DNA from: a bacterium
Lineage (GTDB): Bacteria > Gemmatimonadota > Gemmatimonadetes > Gemmatimonadales > Gemmatimonadaceae
Assembly: GCA_027484025.1 (NCBI GenBank)
Contig: JAIXTI010000205.1
Location: 1-51,058 of the forward strand
Direction of reading: 5' to 3'
DNA length: 51,058 nucleotides
Position numbers and translations under genes: made by a program. Positions within the stretch are counted from its first letter, which is position 1, and each line of letters begins with the position of its first letter. The notes beneath the pieces are model-generated. The model was not told the origin of the DNA. It saw only the letters and a list, made by a program, of their open reading frames with translations, and did not search any database. This document shows positions 27,013 through 36,114 of this stretch, piece by piece.

Positions 27013-27897
27013 ATGCGTATCGATCATCTGCCCGTCGGCCCCGGCGCTACCTCTCCGCGCTATGCATCCCGCGCGCTCGCCTTGGGTATCTGTGTGGGGC
27101 TCGCTGCCCTCTCGTCCACTGCCGGCGCGCAGGAGAAGACGTCCGTATTCAATAAGTCAAAGCGCGCCGAATCAGCGCGCGACGCCGTCCGCGATGCCGA
27201 TCGCTTTGGCGTGATCGATGGTCTCGTGACCGACACACTGCTCCGGCCACTCAACTCCGCCGATGTGACGGTCGTGGGGACCGGGGCCCGCGTCGTGACC
27301 AGCGAAAACGGCCGCTTCCGCATGTTGCAGGTGCCGCCCGGTCAGTACCTCGTGGTCGTACGGCGCATTGGCTATGCGCCTACCTCAGGGGTCATCGAAG
27401 TGCCCGCCTCCGACACGATGCGGCTTACGTATGCGCTCATGCGCTCCGATAACATGCTCGACACGGTCCGGGTGAAGGGCGAGCGCATCACCATGCGCAT
27501 GCTCGATTTCGAGCGTCGCCGCCAGCAGGCCCAAGGCCAGTTCATCACGCAAGCGGAAATCGAACGCCGCGCATCGTTGCAGACCTCGGACTTCTTGCGC
27601 TACATGCGCGGCGTCCAGGTCTCGCAGAATACCACGCAGGCATTCGGCGGCACACAGGTGTTCTCACGCCGTGAAGGCGGTGGCTTCGACGGCAGTCAGC
27701 AACAGCAATACTGCCCCATGCAGGTTTTGCTCGACGGCATCATCCTCCCGAGCTACTTCAATCTCGACCTGCTCCCGCCACCCAAGCAGATCGCCGGCAT
27801 CGAGGTGTACTCAGGTGCCGCAACCATTCCGCCTCAGTTCGGCGGTGTCGATCGTCGCTGTGGTGTCGTGGCGGTGTGGACGCGCGACGGGTACTGA
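27013..27897 (+). CDS. Carboxypeptidase-regulatory plus TonB-plug protein without barrel
   Basis: A 294-residue secreted protein. A signal peptide ends near STAGAQ (about residue 40). The mature chain then has a carboxypeptidase-regulatory-like beta-sandwich (about 66-150; GLVTDTLLRPLNSADVTVVGTG, ENGRFRMLQVPPGQYLVVVRRIGY). A region resembling the TonB-dependent receptor plug follows (about 155-290; SDFLRYMRGVQV, CPMQVLLDGIIL, IAGIEVYSGAATIPPQFGG, CGVVAVWTRDGY). This is where a SusC-type receptor would continue into a 22-strand barrel, but the gene stops cleanly at TGA 27897 before a strong terminator. The two cysteines may be disulphide-bonded. It may act as a periplasmic plug-like binding partner; the function is not known to me. 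Confidence 0.7.
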   Translation: MRIDHLPVGPGATSPRYASRALALGICVGLAALSSTAGAQEKTSVFNKSKRAESARDAVRDADRFGVIDGLVTDTLLRPLNSADVTVVGTGARVVTSENGRFRMLQVPPGQYLVVVRRIGYAPTSGVIEVPASDTMRLTYALMRSDNMLDTVRVKGERITMRMLDFERRRQQAQGQFITQAEIERRASLQTSDFLRYMRGVQVSQNTTQAFGGTQVFSRREGGGFDGSQQQQYCPMQVLLDGIILPSYFNLDLLPPPKQIAGIEVYSGAATIPPQFGGVDRRCGVVAVWTRDGY

Positions 27898-27935
27898 AGC
27901 GCACAACGCCGTCGCCGTACCAGATTCGGTCTTGG

Positions 27936-27982
27936 CAAAGAAAACGCCCCGCACACTCAACGTGTGCGGGGCGTTCTCTTTG
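27936..27982. terminator. Bidirectional terminator between convergent genes
   Basis: A 21-bp inverted repeat (27936-27956 with 27962-27982, a single A-C mismatch, loop TCAAC) has a G+C core flanked by A-rich and T-rich arms. It therefore provides a T-rich tail on both strands. It lies between the plug-protein gene (plus) and susD (minus) and should stop transcription from both sides. Confidence 0.92.
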
Positions 27983-28006
27983 TCTCTACGCCGAATCAGC
28001 GGGTGA

Positions 28007-29470
28007 TCAGCAACCCGGACCGGCCAACGCACCAGTCTGGCCGGTACGCTGCAGGCATTCCGCCTGCGGCAGCGGCTGGACGCGCGCCACGAAGTGCGCA
28101 TTCACGCCAGTGGTCAGGTCACGCGGCAGCTGGTCGAGGCGGTTGTAGCGACGCATATCGATCCAACGATGGCCTTCGAGCAGGAGCGAGTAGCGCTTCT
28201 GCAGCAGGATCTCGTCGAGCACCGCCGCATCGGACGATGCCGCCGTGAGCGCCGTCGGCGCGAGTCCGCCGGAGTTCACGCGGATGTTGTTGATCATCGT
28301 GATCGCGCCCGCCTTGTCGTTCGTCGCGAGCAGAATTTCCGCACGAAGCAGGATCAACTCCTCATTGCGGACGATCGGCAACGACGTCGTAATCGCCGGG
28401 TAGATCTGGAAACCCAGCGACGACGACACGCCCAAGCCCTGCGGCGCGTTACGCGTCGGACGCGAACCGATCTTCGCGAGGAAGCGGTTGTCCTTCGTCC
28501 CGTCGGCCTTGAGCGGCGCGTCGGCATCGATGGACATGTGCGCGTACAGGTCCGTGTTCGTCGCCGTCGCCAGCGGGTTCGGCGCATCCGGCGCCGCCGC
28601 AAACGGGTGGTAGACGCCCACGTTGTACTGGGCCGCCGTCGTGGCGCCGATGTTGATGAACGACGCATCGAGCGCCGTGCGGGCGCGCGTCCATGCGGCC
28701 GCACCGCCCCCGGCGGTGGCGTAGTACGCCGCCGCACGAGCGGCCATCGCACGGTTGAACTGACGGAACGTCGTCGGCGTGTTGAAGCCGGCGAAACCGG
28801 AGTTCAGCGTGAACGGGAATGCCGCGCCGCCAGCTGCGAGGTCAGCAGACGCTTCGTCAAGTACGTTCAGGATGTACTTGTACGTCGAGTCGCGGCTCAC
28901 GAACGGGGCCAGTACGGTCGCGTCCTGATTGATCTGCACCACCGCGCCGATCGTGTCGCGCGTGGCGATCACGGTGAGCAGTTCGATGCCTTCGATCGTC
29001 TTCGCGAAGCCAAGCGCCGCACGCTTCTGCTCGGCCGAGAGCGAACCGGAGGCCGCTACCGTGTTCTTGAAGTTGAACACGTCGCGCAGGTTGCCGTACG
29101 GGCCACCCCAGCTACCCACCGCGAAACCGGCTGGATCGAGGCGGTTCTGCCCCGAAATGCCGATGAGGTACGCCGACGTATTGCGGCCTTCCTGCGGCGT
29201 GTAGATGTAGGCTTCACGACCGAAACGTCCCGTCTCGGTGATGAAACCACCCCGGCTGTTGCGGTTCTGCCGAAGCAGTCCCGTTGCCAGCAGCTGCAGC
29301 GCCTGCGGGTCCGAGCTCGCGCCCGCCACCGACGGCGTGTTGGGGTTCGTGATCTCGAGCGTATCCGAAGAGCAGGCACTCAAGAGAAGTGCTGCCACGG
29401 AGAGCGCACCGGCGGTGCGCAACGTGGGCATGGTCATCCGCACAGAGCTGTTGGAATTGGTAGTCGTCAT
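28007..29470 (-). CDS. SusD/RagB-family outer-membrane nutrient-binding lipoprotein
   Basis: Surface lipoprotein of 487 residues that caps a SusC-type transporter. The signal peptide ends in LLLSACSS, a clear lipobox (Cys about residue 33). The C-terminal RagB/SusD domain has the family motif NEELILLRAEILLATND and the near-terminal LLEGHRWIDMRRYNRL; the latter tryptophan/arginine block is highly characteristic. The last Cys is at the very C-terminus. It follows susC by 3 bp, the usual pair order. The ligand cannot be read from sequence; the neighbouring M1 peptidase suggests peptides. Confidence 0.92.
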   Translation of the reverse strand: MTTTNSNSSVRMTMPTLRTAGALSVAALLLSACSSDTLEITNPNTPSVAGASSDPQALQLLATGLLRQNRNSRGGFITETGRFGREAYIYTPQEGRNTSAYLIGISGQNRLDPAGFAVGSWGGPYGNLRDVFNFKNTVAASGSLSAEQKRAALGFAKTIEGIELLTVIATRDTIGAVVQINQDATVLAPFVSRDSTYKYILNVLDEASADLAAGGAAFPFTLNSGFAGFNTPTTFRQFNRAMAARAAAYYATAGGGAAAWTRARTALDASFINIGATTAAQYNVGVYHPFAAAPDAPNPLATATNTDLYAHMSIDADAPLKADGTKDNRFLAKIGSRPTRNAPQGLGVSSSLGFQIYPAITTSLPIVRNEELILLRAEILLATNDKAGAITMINNIRVNSGGLAPTALTAASSDAAVLDEILLQKRYSLLLEGHRWIDMRRYNRLDQLPRDLTTGVNAHFVARVQPLPQAECLQRTGQTGALAGPGC

Positions 29471-29473
29471 GGC

Positions 29474-32400
29474 TTAGAACCCCACGTCGACGCTGAAGAA
29501 GTACTGACGGCTGGGCGGGAACGGCGCCAGGTCGATGAAGCGATTGAAGTTCGAGTTACCGAAGTTGTTGAACTCCGGATCGAAGCCCCAGTACTTCGAG
29601 AAGATCGCCAGGTTACGGCCGCTCAGGTTGAAGCGGAGCGACTTGGCGCCCGGCACGCGGTTGGCCCACGACGCCGGCGCTTCGTAGTTGAGCGTGATTT
29701 CACGCAGCTTCACGTACGAGCCGTTCTGCATGTAGGGGCGCGTATCGCCACCGTTGAACGTGGCATAACGGCACTCGCCAAGACCCTGCGTGCCGCAGGC
29801 CACCGACGCCGGCTCACCGTTGGAGCCCGCGATGATCGTCGTCGGCGCCTTGGACGTGAAGTCGCGCGACTGGCCGCCCTCGTCCCACAGGTTGTTCGTC
29901 ATGTTCGACACCGCACCGCCGTTACGCCAGTCGAGCAGAACCGACATCGAGAAGCTCCGCCACGTGAAGTCGTTGTTGAACGTCGTCGTGTGGATCGGAT
30001 TCGAGTCGTATGTGATGGTGTCCACCACACTACGCGGACCCGTCGGGTTGGCCGCATTGATGCGGAGCGGCGCATTCGACCAGATGTACGTGGAGCGCGT
30101 GTTGGCGGCGATACGGTTACGGCCGTACGCGGCACCGAACGACCCCGGCACGGCGAAGGCCGGCACCGGAATGTTGTTCGTGTACTGCATGTTCGAGTTG
30201 AAGATCATGCGCGTGGTCCACTCGAAACGGCCCTTGCGGAGCGGCACGAGTGAGACGACGGCTTCGTTACCCAGAACCGAGAGCTGGCCACCGTTGATGA
30301 TCTGGTTGCCGAGGCCCGACGACGGCGGCAGCGGGAACGTGAGCAGCAGGTCGGTGATCTTGCGCTGGTAGCGCGTGAACTCGAGACCGATGCGCGACTT
30401 GAGCAGCGACGCGTCGAAACCGAATTCCAACTCGTTCATCACTTCCGGCTGGATCTTCGTGTTGCCCAGCAGGCCGGCTGACACGAGCGAGTTGTTGCCG
30501 CCGATCAAACCACCGTCAGCGTACAGAATGTCGCGGTCGCCGTAGCGCGGACGATTACCCGACTGACCCCACGCGCCGCGGAGCTTGATTTCGTCCACGC
30601 GGGCAATGGGATTCACGAACCGATATGAGCTCGAGAACTTCGGGAACAGGAAGTACTTGTCGCGCTCGCCGTTCGCGCTCGAACGGTCGGCACGGAAGCC
30701 GGCGTTCAGGGCGAGCTTTTCGCCGAAGAGCAGCGCCTGCTCGTTCACGTAGTACGACTGATCGCGGAACTCGGAGCGATTGTCTTCCGTCGCCACGTCC
30801 TGTGCATTGGCCGCCGTCTTGCGCGTCGGCAGCAGGCCACGGCCGCGGATACGATACACGTCCTGCTTCTGGCGCTCGTACGTTCCGCCCACGGAGGTCG
30901 TGAACGACGTGAAGATCGAGGTGCCCGGCGTCCACGTCCACACCGCGTTCACGCCGGCGTTGGTCTGCAGGCTGGACACGTTGTTCTGACCGGCGGTGCC
31001 GAGGAAGCCGTCTGCCGGCTCGAACTGCAGGTAATTCGGCGAGTACTGCACGCCTTCCTGCTGGAAGCGGTCGAAGCCCATGAGCGTCGAGACCTGTACG
31101 CTGTGCTTCGAGGTGCTGAGCGCCGAGTAGTTGAGGCGCAGGTTACCGGCCTGACGGAAGACCGTTTCGTTGCTCTCGATCGCCCGCATGACTTCGAACG
31201 GATTGGCCGTACCCGACCCACCGCCGTCGAACGGCATGATGGGATAGCGACCATTCGGCAGCCGCGTGGCCAGATCCACCACCGCTGGCGTGTAGCCGAA
31301 GGTGTACGTGGGGCTGACACCGGCGTTGTTGTTGTTGCCGAGGCCGCGCTGCAGGAAGTTGCGCGTCACGTCGAGGCCCATGCTCGCCGTGAGCTTGCTG
31401 TTGATCGTCTGGTCGAGATTGATGCGGCCACCGGTGCGACGCGCGCCGGTGTTGATCATGATGCCCGACTCCTGACGGTCATTGAGCGACGCGAAGTACC
31501 GCGTATTGCCCGAACCACCCGACGTCGAGATCAGCGTCTCGTACGACGGATCGGTGCGACCGTACAGCTGCTGCTGCCAGTCGTAATTGGTGCACGTCGG
31601 CGTGCACGCGGCGCGGGCCGCGGCTTCACCAATGGGGCCGCCCGCGAACGGCAGCACTTCGTCGACGTTCGCGTACTGGCGATGCCCGAGCGAACGCATG
31701 AGCTGCTGCGTGCCGAAACGCTGCGTGATGTTGAACTTGGGAACGCCCGCCGAACCCTTCTTGGTGGTGATGACCACCACGCCGTTCGTCGCGCGTGAGC
31801 CGTAAATGGCCGTCGCGGCCGCCGACTTCAGCACTTCGATGTTCTCGATGTCGTTCGGATTCAGATCGGCCAGACGGTTCACCACCTGGTCCTGGCTCGA
31901 CCCCGTGCTGCCCGACGCGCGCGAAATCGCGGAGGCGCCCGAGGAAACACCGGCGTTCGAGATGATCACGCCGTCGACGACGAAAAGCGGGTCACCCTGA
32001 CCCAGCACCGACGTCGCGCCGCGGATCTGCACCTGCGCACCACCACCCGGCGCGCCGCTGTTTTCGAAGACGCGCGCACCAGCCACCTTACCCGCGAGGT
32101 TGCCTTCGATGGAGCGGGCCGGCACGCGGTTCAACTCTGCGCCGCCTACCGTCGCGACCGCCGTGGCCGCCGATCGACGGTCAACCGTCGTTGCGGCGCC
32201 GGTGACCGTCACGCCTTCCAGCTGCAGAACGTCCTTTTCGAGCACGAAGTCGGCTGTGCTGCTCGTCGCGCTCACACGAATTGTCTGACGCTTGTAGCCG
32301 AGCAGTCGCGCGAGAATCGACACATCGCCCGTGGGGACTTTGATGCGATACTCGCCACGCTCGTTCGTTCGAACTCCCAACTGCTGACCGACGACACTGA

Positions 32401-32536
32401 CCGTGGCGTCGGCGAGGGGTTGACCGGTTCCGGCCATGGTGACCTTGCCGCTCACGTCGCGCGATTGGGCGCTGACGATGGCTGGCGCGAGCGAGACCAC
32501 GCACAGCGCGGTCACGAATTTGAACAACCGACCCAT
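29474..32536 (-). CDS. SusC/RagA-family TonB-dependent outer-membrane receptor
   Basis: A 1020-residue TonB-dependent importer. The signal peptide ends near IVSAQ (about residue 25). A carboxypeptidase-regulatory-like N-terminal extension follows (about 27-110; DVSGKVTMAGTGQPLADATVSV), then the plug (about 120-260; VQIRGATSVLGQGDPLFVVDGVII, SAAATAIYGSRATNGVVVITTKKG). The beta-barrel then runs to a terminal Phe (SVDVGF). I chose ATG 32536 because GGAG lies 6 nt upstream on the minus strand; the longer frame to 32596 lacks one. It is paired with SusD downstream. About 166 bp separate it from the M1 peptidase gene, so an independent promoter is possible. Confidence 0.93.
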   Translation of the reverse strand: MGRLFKFVTALCVVSLAPAIVSAQSRDVSGKVTMAGTGQPLADATVSVVGQQLGVRTNERGEYRIKVPTGDVSILARLLGYKRQTIRVSATSSTADFVLEKDVLQLEGVTVTGAATTVDRRSAATAVATVGGAELNRVPARSIEGNLAGKVAGARVFENSGAPGGGAQVQIRGATSVLGQGDPLFVVDGVIISNAGVSSGASAISRASGSTGSSQDQVVNRLADLNPNDIENIEVLKSAAATAIYGSRATNGVVVITTKKGSAGVPKFNITQRFGTQQLMRSLGHRQYANVDEVLPFAGGPIGEAAARAACTPTCTNYDWQQQLYGRTDPSYETLISTSGGSGNTRYFASLNDRQESGIMINTGARRTGGRINLDQTINSKLTASMGLDVTRNFLQRGLGNNNNAGVSPTYTFGYTPAVVDLATRLPNGRYPIMPFDGGGSGTANPFEVMRAIESNETVFRQAGNLRLNYSALSTSKHSVQVSTLMGFDRFQQEGVQYSPNYLQFEPADGFLGTAGQNNVSSLQTNAGVNAVWTWTPGTSIFTSFTTSVGGTYERQKQDVYRIRGRGLLPTRKTAANAQDVATEDNRSEFRDQSYYVNEQALLFGEKLALNAGFRADRSSANGERDKYFLFPKFSSSYRFVNPIARVDEIKLRGAWGQSGNRPRYGDRDILYADGGLIGGNNSLVSAGLLGNTKIQPEVMNELEFGFDASLLKSRIGLEFTRYQRKITDLLLTFPLPPSSGLGNQIINGGQLSVLGNEAVVSLVPLRKGRFEWTTRMIFNSNMQYTNNIPVPAFAVPGSFGAAYGRNRIAANTRSTYIWSNAPLRINAANPTGPRSVVDTITYDSNPIHTTTFNNDFTWRSFSMSVLLDWRNGGAVSNMTNNLWDEGGQSRDFTSKAPTTIIAGSNGEPASVACGTQGLGECRYATFNGGDTRPYMQNGSYVKLREITLNYEAPASWANRVPGAKSLRFNLSGRNLAIFSKYWGFDPEFNNFGNSNFNRFIDLAPFPPSRQYFFSVDVGF

Positions 32537-32702
32537 GTAGACTCCGATGGAGGGAAATCGGACCGCGCTTTTGCAACGAGCAAAGGAGCTGCCCATCCGT
32601 CACTGCGGGATCAGTTCGCCAAGCGAGGGACGAGTCGCATGGAAACTGTTCCTAACCGCGTACGATGTGACAAAATCAAGTTACCCGTCGTCCGCATTCC
32701 CG

Positions 32703-35390
32703 CTAGCGCAATTGGGAACGAAAATGCTCACCGGGACCTTTAGCGCCCCCGACGTCGCCAAAGCGCTCCCGAATTCGCACCGTACGCTCCAGATCGTCGC
32801 GCGCCTGCAGCACCTTCTGGCGCAAATCCGCCGCGAGGGCAGGGTGGGCTGCCAGCCATTCGTCCACCATCAACAGGGCGGCGCGCTCCGTCTGCCCCCC
32901 GAGGGTGGCCCCGAGCCAGCTGCCGAGGAAGAAGATGCGGCGGTTCTGCTGAATCCACGGGAGGGTATCGAGGGCCGGCACCAGATACCGGCGCGACAGC
33001 CGCTGCTGCTCAGGATCGTGGAACGCGCGCAAGCTCGACGTCACCCACTCTTCGTTGAGCGTGGCGTCCCCGAACCAGCGGGTGAAGAGTTGCGCCTTGA
33101 CCGCGCTGTCCCCTCGGGCCGCGAGCGCCACGAATGCCTGGCGCTGTCCCTCCGTGGTCGCGTCTCGCTGGGACTCCGCGAGGACCAGCGCCTCCCCGTC
33201 GGCAGCGCCGCGGGAGACGAGCCGCGTTACGAGTGCCCACCGCGTCGGGGCGCGTACAGGAAGCCCCAGCGCGCTGTCGGCCGCCAGCCAGCCGCGTAAC
33301 TGCGCCAGTGACTGCGGGCGCTGGGCCAAGCCGATGTAGCTGTCGAGGTGCGCCTTCCGCGTGCCATAGCTGCGTGACGTGTCCGCGGCGCCGGCCAGCA
33401 ACAGTGCTTCGACGTCGGGAAGCATCGATGCGCGCACCGCCGGATCGCTATACCGGTTTACCGACGACACGAGCCGGCCCACCAGAGTACCCGCCAGCTG
33501 CTCGTCCTGCTCGCGCGGCAGCGCCCGGATGACCATGCGCGCATAACGCACGGGCTCGAGTTGGGCTTCACGCACCATGTCCCACAACGATCCCCACAGC
33601 ATGGCACGCAGGAAGTCGTCCGACACCTCCGCCACATGCTGTTCGAGCCACGTCACGCTGGCGCTGTCGGGGAGCACGATCGCGTAACCGTAATCGCCTT
33701 CGTTGGCGTAGACGAACGCGGGCGCAGGACGCCCCACGGCCGCGCGCACCTCCGTCGTATCGCCCCGCAATTCGACCGGCAATTGCACGGGCTGTGCGTT
33801 GGCGTAGTGCAGTCGCAGCTGCACCTTGAGCGGCCAGGCGCCGGCACCCGACAGCGACGGCTGCGCCGGACGCTGCACGAGCCGCAGGCGCGCGATCTTC
33901 CCGTCGACCACGTCGAGCTGCTGCTCGACGATCGGCATCCCCGGACGCAGCATCCACTGACGCCCCCATGGCGTCAGATCGCGCCCTGCGGCCTGACCGA
34001 TGCTCGCGAGCAGCGCCTGCCAGGTGGCGTTGCCGTACGCATGCTGCCGCAAGAACTGCTGCACACCGCGCTGAAACGCGCGCTCACCGACGAGATACTC
34101 GAGCTGCCGCAGCATCGACGGCGCTTTGTTGTACACGATCGGGCCATAATTGCTCTTCGCCTGATCGAGATTGGCGAGCGCCTGCCACACCGGCGTCGTC
34201 CCCGCCGTCGCGTCGGTACCGTACGCCACCGGCTTGTTGCGCAGGTAAAACGTCTTCCAGGCGTTCGACCGCGGATCGAGCGTGGCCTGCATGCGCGCCG
34301 CCATGAACGTCGCGAACCCCTCCTTGAGCCACAGGTCGTCGAACCACCGCATCGTCACGTAGTCGCCGAACCACTGGTGTGCCACCTCGTGGTACGTGGT
34401 CGCCTGACGCCCGAGCAGCTGCGACGTGGTGGGGCGCTCGCGGTAGATGAAACTCTCCTCGTTGTAGAACACTGCCCCGGGATGCTCCATGCCCCCGAAC
34501 GGGAACGCCGGCGCCAACAATGCATCGTATTTCCCGAACGCATACGACACGCCGAAGTACTCGCCCAGCCAGCGCAGCGCGCGGGCATTCATCGCCAGAA
34601 GCGTGTCGGCTTCCGCCTCCTTGGCGCGCGACGCCCGGACGTAGAGCGACACCGGCACCGGTGCACCCTTGGGAGCGATCCGCTCGGCACGCGTATGCAC
34701 CGCCCACGGTCCAGCGGCAAAGGCAATGAGATACGTGCTCAGCGGCTGCGTGCGCGCAAAGTGGTGCGTTACCACGCCCGCTGCGGTATCGGCACGAGTG
34801 AGTGCGCCGTTGCCGAGCGCACGCCATGCCGCAGGGGTCGTGAGCTGAAGCGCCACGCGCGCCTTGAGATCAGGCTGATCGAAGCAGGGGAAGAGCAGGT
34901 TCGCATCGGAGGGCACGAGCAGCGTGTACAAGTACGTGCTGCTGTCACTCGCGTCTTTGGTGCGAATGATCGCCGCGCCCGCCGACGCGACCGGTGTGGT
35001 GAAGCGCACCACGACCGTGTTGCGGCCGTCGCGCAACATCGCGGCGGGGACGGTGAGGTGATGCCGGTTCCAGGCGCTGCCAATTCTGCGCCACGGAGCG
35101 CCGTTCACCGCCCCCTCCAGCACCGCCGTTCCGCGGAAGTCCAGGATGACGTCGCCACCGCCACGGCGATCGAAGGACACGCGCACCGCGCCGCTGGCGC
35201 TGTCGGCGGTGCCGACGGTCAGTGCCAGGTCGTACGTCACGGCACGTATCTGCGTGCGCCGCCGCTGCGCCAGCTCCGACGAAACGCCCGGAGCGATAAG
35301 AGCAGAAGGCACCTGAGAGGCGACCGAGGAGGCCGGCAGGAACGCGGCGACCGCAGTCGCGAGCGTAAGGCGGAAAAGGCGAAGGGTCAT
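32703..35390 (-). CDS. Secreted M1-family metallo-aminopeptidase
   Basis: Zinc aminopeptidase of 895 residues. A signal peptide (about 1-25) indicates export. The exopeptidase motif reads GGMEHPG (299-305), where most M1 enzymes have GAMEN or GGMEN, so the Asn is replaced by His. The zinc site is HEVAH (334-338) with the distal Glu at E357 in LWLKEGFATF. A tyrosine-containing segment and an ERAP1-C-like helical C-terminal region complete the family layout. It lies upstream of and in the same direction as SusC/SusD, which suggests that oligopeptides are trimmed in the periplasm or at the surface in connection with uptake. Confidence 0.92.
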   Translation of the reverse strand: MTLRLFRLTLATAVAAFLPASSVASQVPSALIAPGVSSELAQRRRTQIRAVTYDLALTVGTADSASGAVRVSFDRRGGGDVILDFRGTAVLEGAVNGAPWRRIGSAWNRHHLTVPAAMLRDGRNTVVVRFTTPVASAGAAIIRTKDASDSSTYLYTLLVPSDANLLFPCFDQPDLKARVALQLTTPAAWRALGNGALTRADTAAGVVTHHFARTQPLSTYLIAFAAGPWAVHTRAERIAPKGAPVPVSLYVRASRAKEAEADTLLAMNARALRWLGEYFGVSYAFGKYDALLAPAFPFGGMEHPGAVFYNEESFIYRERPTTSQLLGRQATTYHEVAHQWFGDYVTMRWFDDLWLKEGFATFMAARMQATLDPRSNAWKTFYLRNKPVAYGTDATAGTTPVWQALANLDQAKSNYGPIVYNKAPSMLRQLEYLVGERAFQRGVQQFLRQHAYGNATWQALLASIGQAAGRDLTPWGRQWMLRPGMPIVEQQLDVVDGKIARLRLVQRPAQPSLSGAGAWPLKVQLRLHYANAQPVQLPVELRGDTTEVRAAVGRPAPAFVYANEGDYGYAIVLPDSASVTWLEQHVAEVSDDFLRAMLWGSLWDMVREAQLEPVRYARMVIRALPREQDEQLAGTLVGRLVSSVNRYSDPAVRASMLPDVEALLLAGAADTSRSYGTRKAHLDSYIGLAQRPQSLAQLRGWLAADSALGLPVRAPTRWALVTRLVSRGAADGEALVLAESQRDATTEGQRQAFVALAARGDSAVKAQLFTRWFGDATLNEEWVTSSLRAFHDPEQQRLSRRYLVPALDTLPWIQQNRRIFFLGSWLGATLGGQTERAALLMVDEWLAAHPALAADLRQKVLQARDDLERTVRIRERFGDVGGAKGPGEHFRSQLR

Positions 35391-35502
35391 CCCCCGAAAG
35401 TGCGTGTCCCCTCGGCGTAGCGCAAAGCGAGACCGGCCGCCCGAAAGCTCGCCCCGAGCCCGCGGCGGGAATACTTTGGCTGCCCACCCCCTCTACCCGG
35501 GT

Positions 35503-36114
35503 ATGGTCGTGCTGACACCCGCACTGCTGGCTGATCGCCAGCAGCAATTCGAGAGCCTCGTGCTGCCGCATTTGGACCGGTTGCTGGCCTTTGCCGCACG
35601 CCGCTCGGCCTCGCTCGTCGACGCCGAAGACGCGGTGCAGGACAGCTGTGTGCGGGCGTGGACCGGGTTCGACGAGCTCCGGGATCCGTTGGCCGTGCGA
35701 GCGTGGCTCTATCGCATTCTGCGAACGGTCATCAGCGAGCAGGTCGAACGTAGCGGGCGTCGGGCGCGCCTGGTGCCCATGTCGCGCCTCGACGATGTGC
35801 ACGAAACACTCGTGGCGACCGAGTCGGATGGCGTCTTCGAGGAAGTCGTCCATCGGCTCGATCAGGAGGTGCTGCATGCCGCGCTGGCCAGCATTCCCGA
35901 GGACTTCGCCACCGCTGTCGAGTTGCACGACATCGAAGGATTCACCTATCAGGAAATCGCCGAGGCGGTGGGGGTCCCCATCGGAACGGTGATGAGCCGC
36001 ATGTCTCGTGGGCGCCGATTGCTCACGGCGGTTGTAGCCGAGCGACGGAGAGAGTGGGCGCTGGGCGCCGCTCCCGACGTGAGCGGCAGTGCGCGTATGC
36101 AGAGGCGTCCATGA
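35503..36114 (+). CDS. ECF-type RNA polymerase sigma factor
   Basis: A 203-residue sigma-70-family factor of the ECF class. Region 2 is at about 15-80 (LVLPHLDRLLAFA, DAEDAVQDSCVRAW, VRAWLYRILRTVISEQ). Region 4 is at about 125-180, with the helix-turn-helix GFTYQEIAEAVGVPIGTVMSRMSRGRRLL. I prefer ATG 35503; the open frame to 35404 adds a basic low-complexity tail. The stop overlaps the start of the anti-sigma gene by 4 bp (ATGA), the usual arrangement for stoichiometric control. Its regulon probably includes its own operon, but no promoter motif could be verified. Confidence 0.93.
   Translation: MVVLTPALLADRQQQFESLVLPHLDRLLAFAARRSASLVDAEDAVQDSCVRAWTGFDELRDPLAVRAWLYRILRTVISEQVERSGRRARLVPMSRLDDVHETLVATESDGVFEEVVHRLDQEVLHAALASIPEDFATAVELHDIEGFTYQEIAEAVGVPIGTVMSRMSRGRRLLTAVVAERRREWALGAAPDVSGSARMQRRP

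Noticed and set aside
28094..30253. 719-codon plus-strand open frame antisense to susD/susC
   Set aside because: Highly Arg-rich, no domain, and lies opposite clear SusD and SusC coding sequence.
33561..35420. 619-codon plus-strand open frame antisense to the M1 peptidase
   Set aside because: Arg/His-rich low complexity; the minus strand encodes a full M1 enzyme with catalytic motifs.
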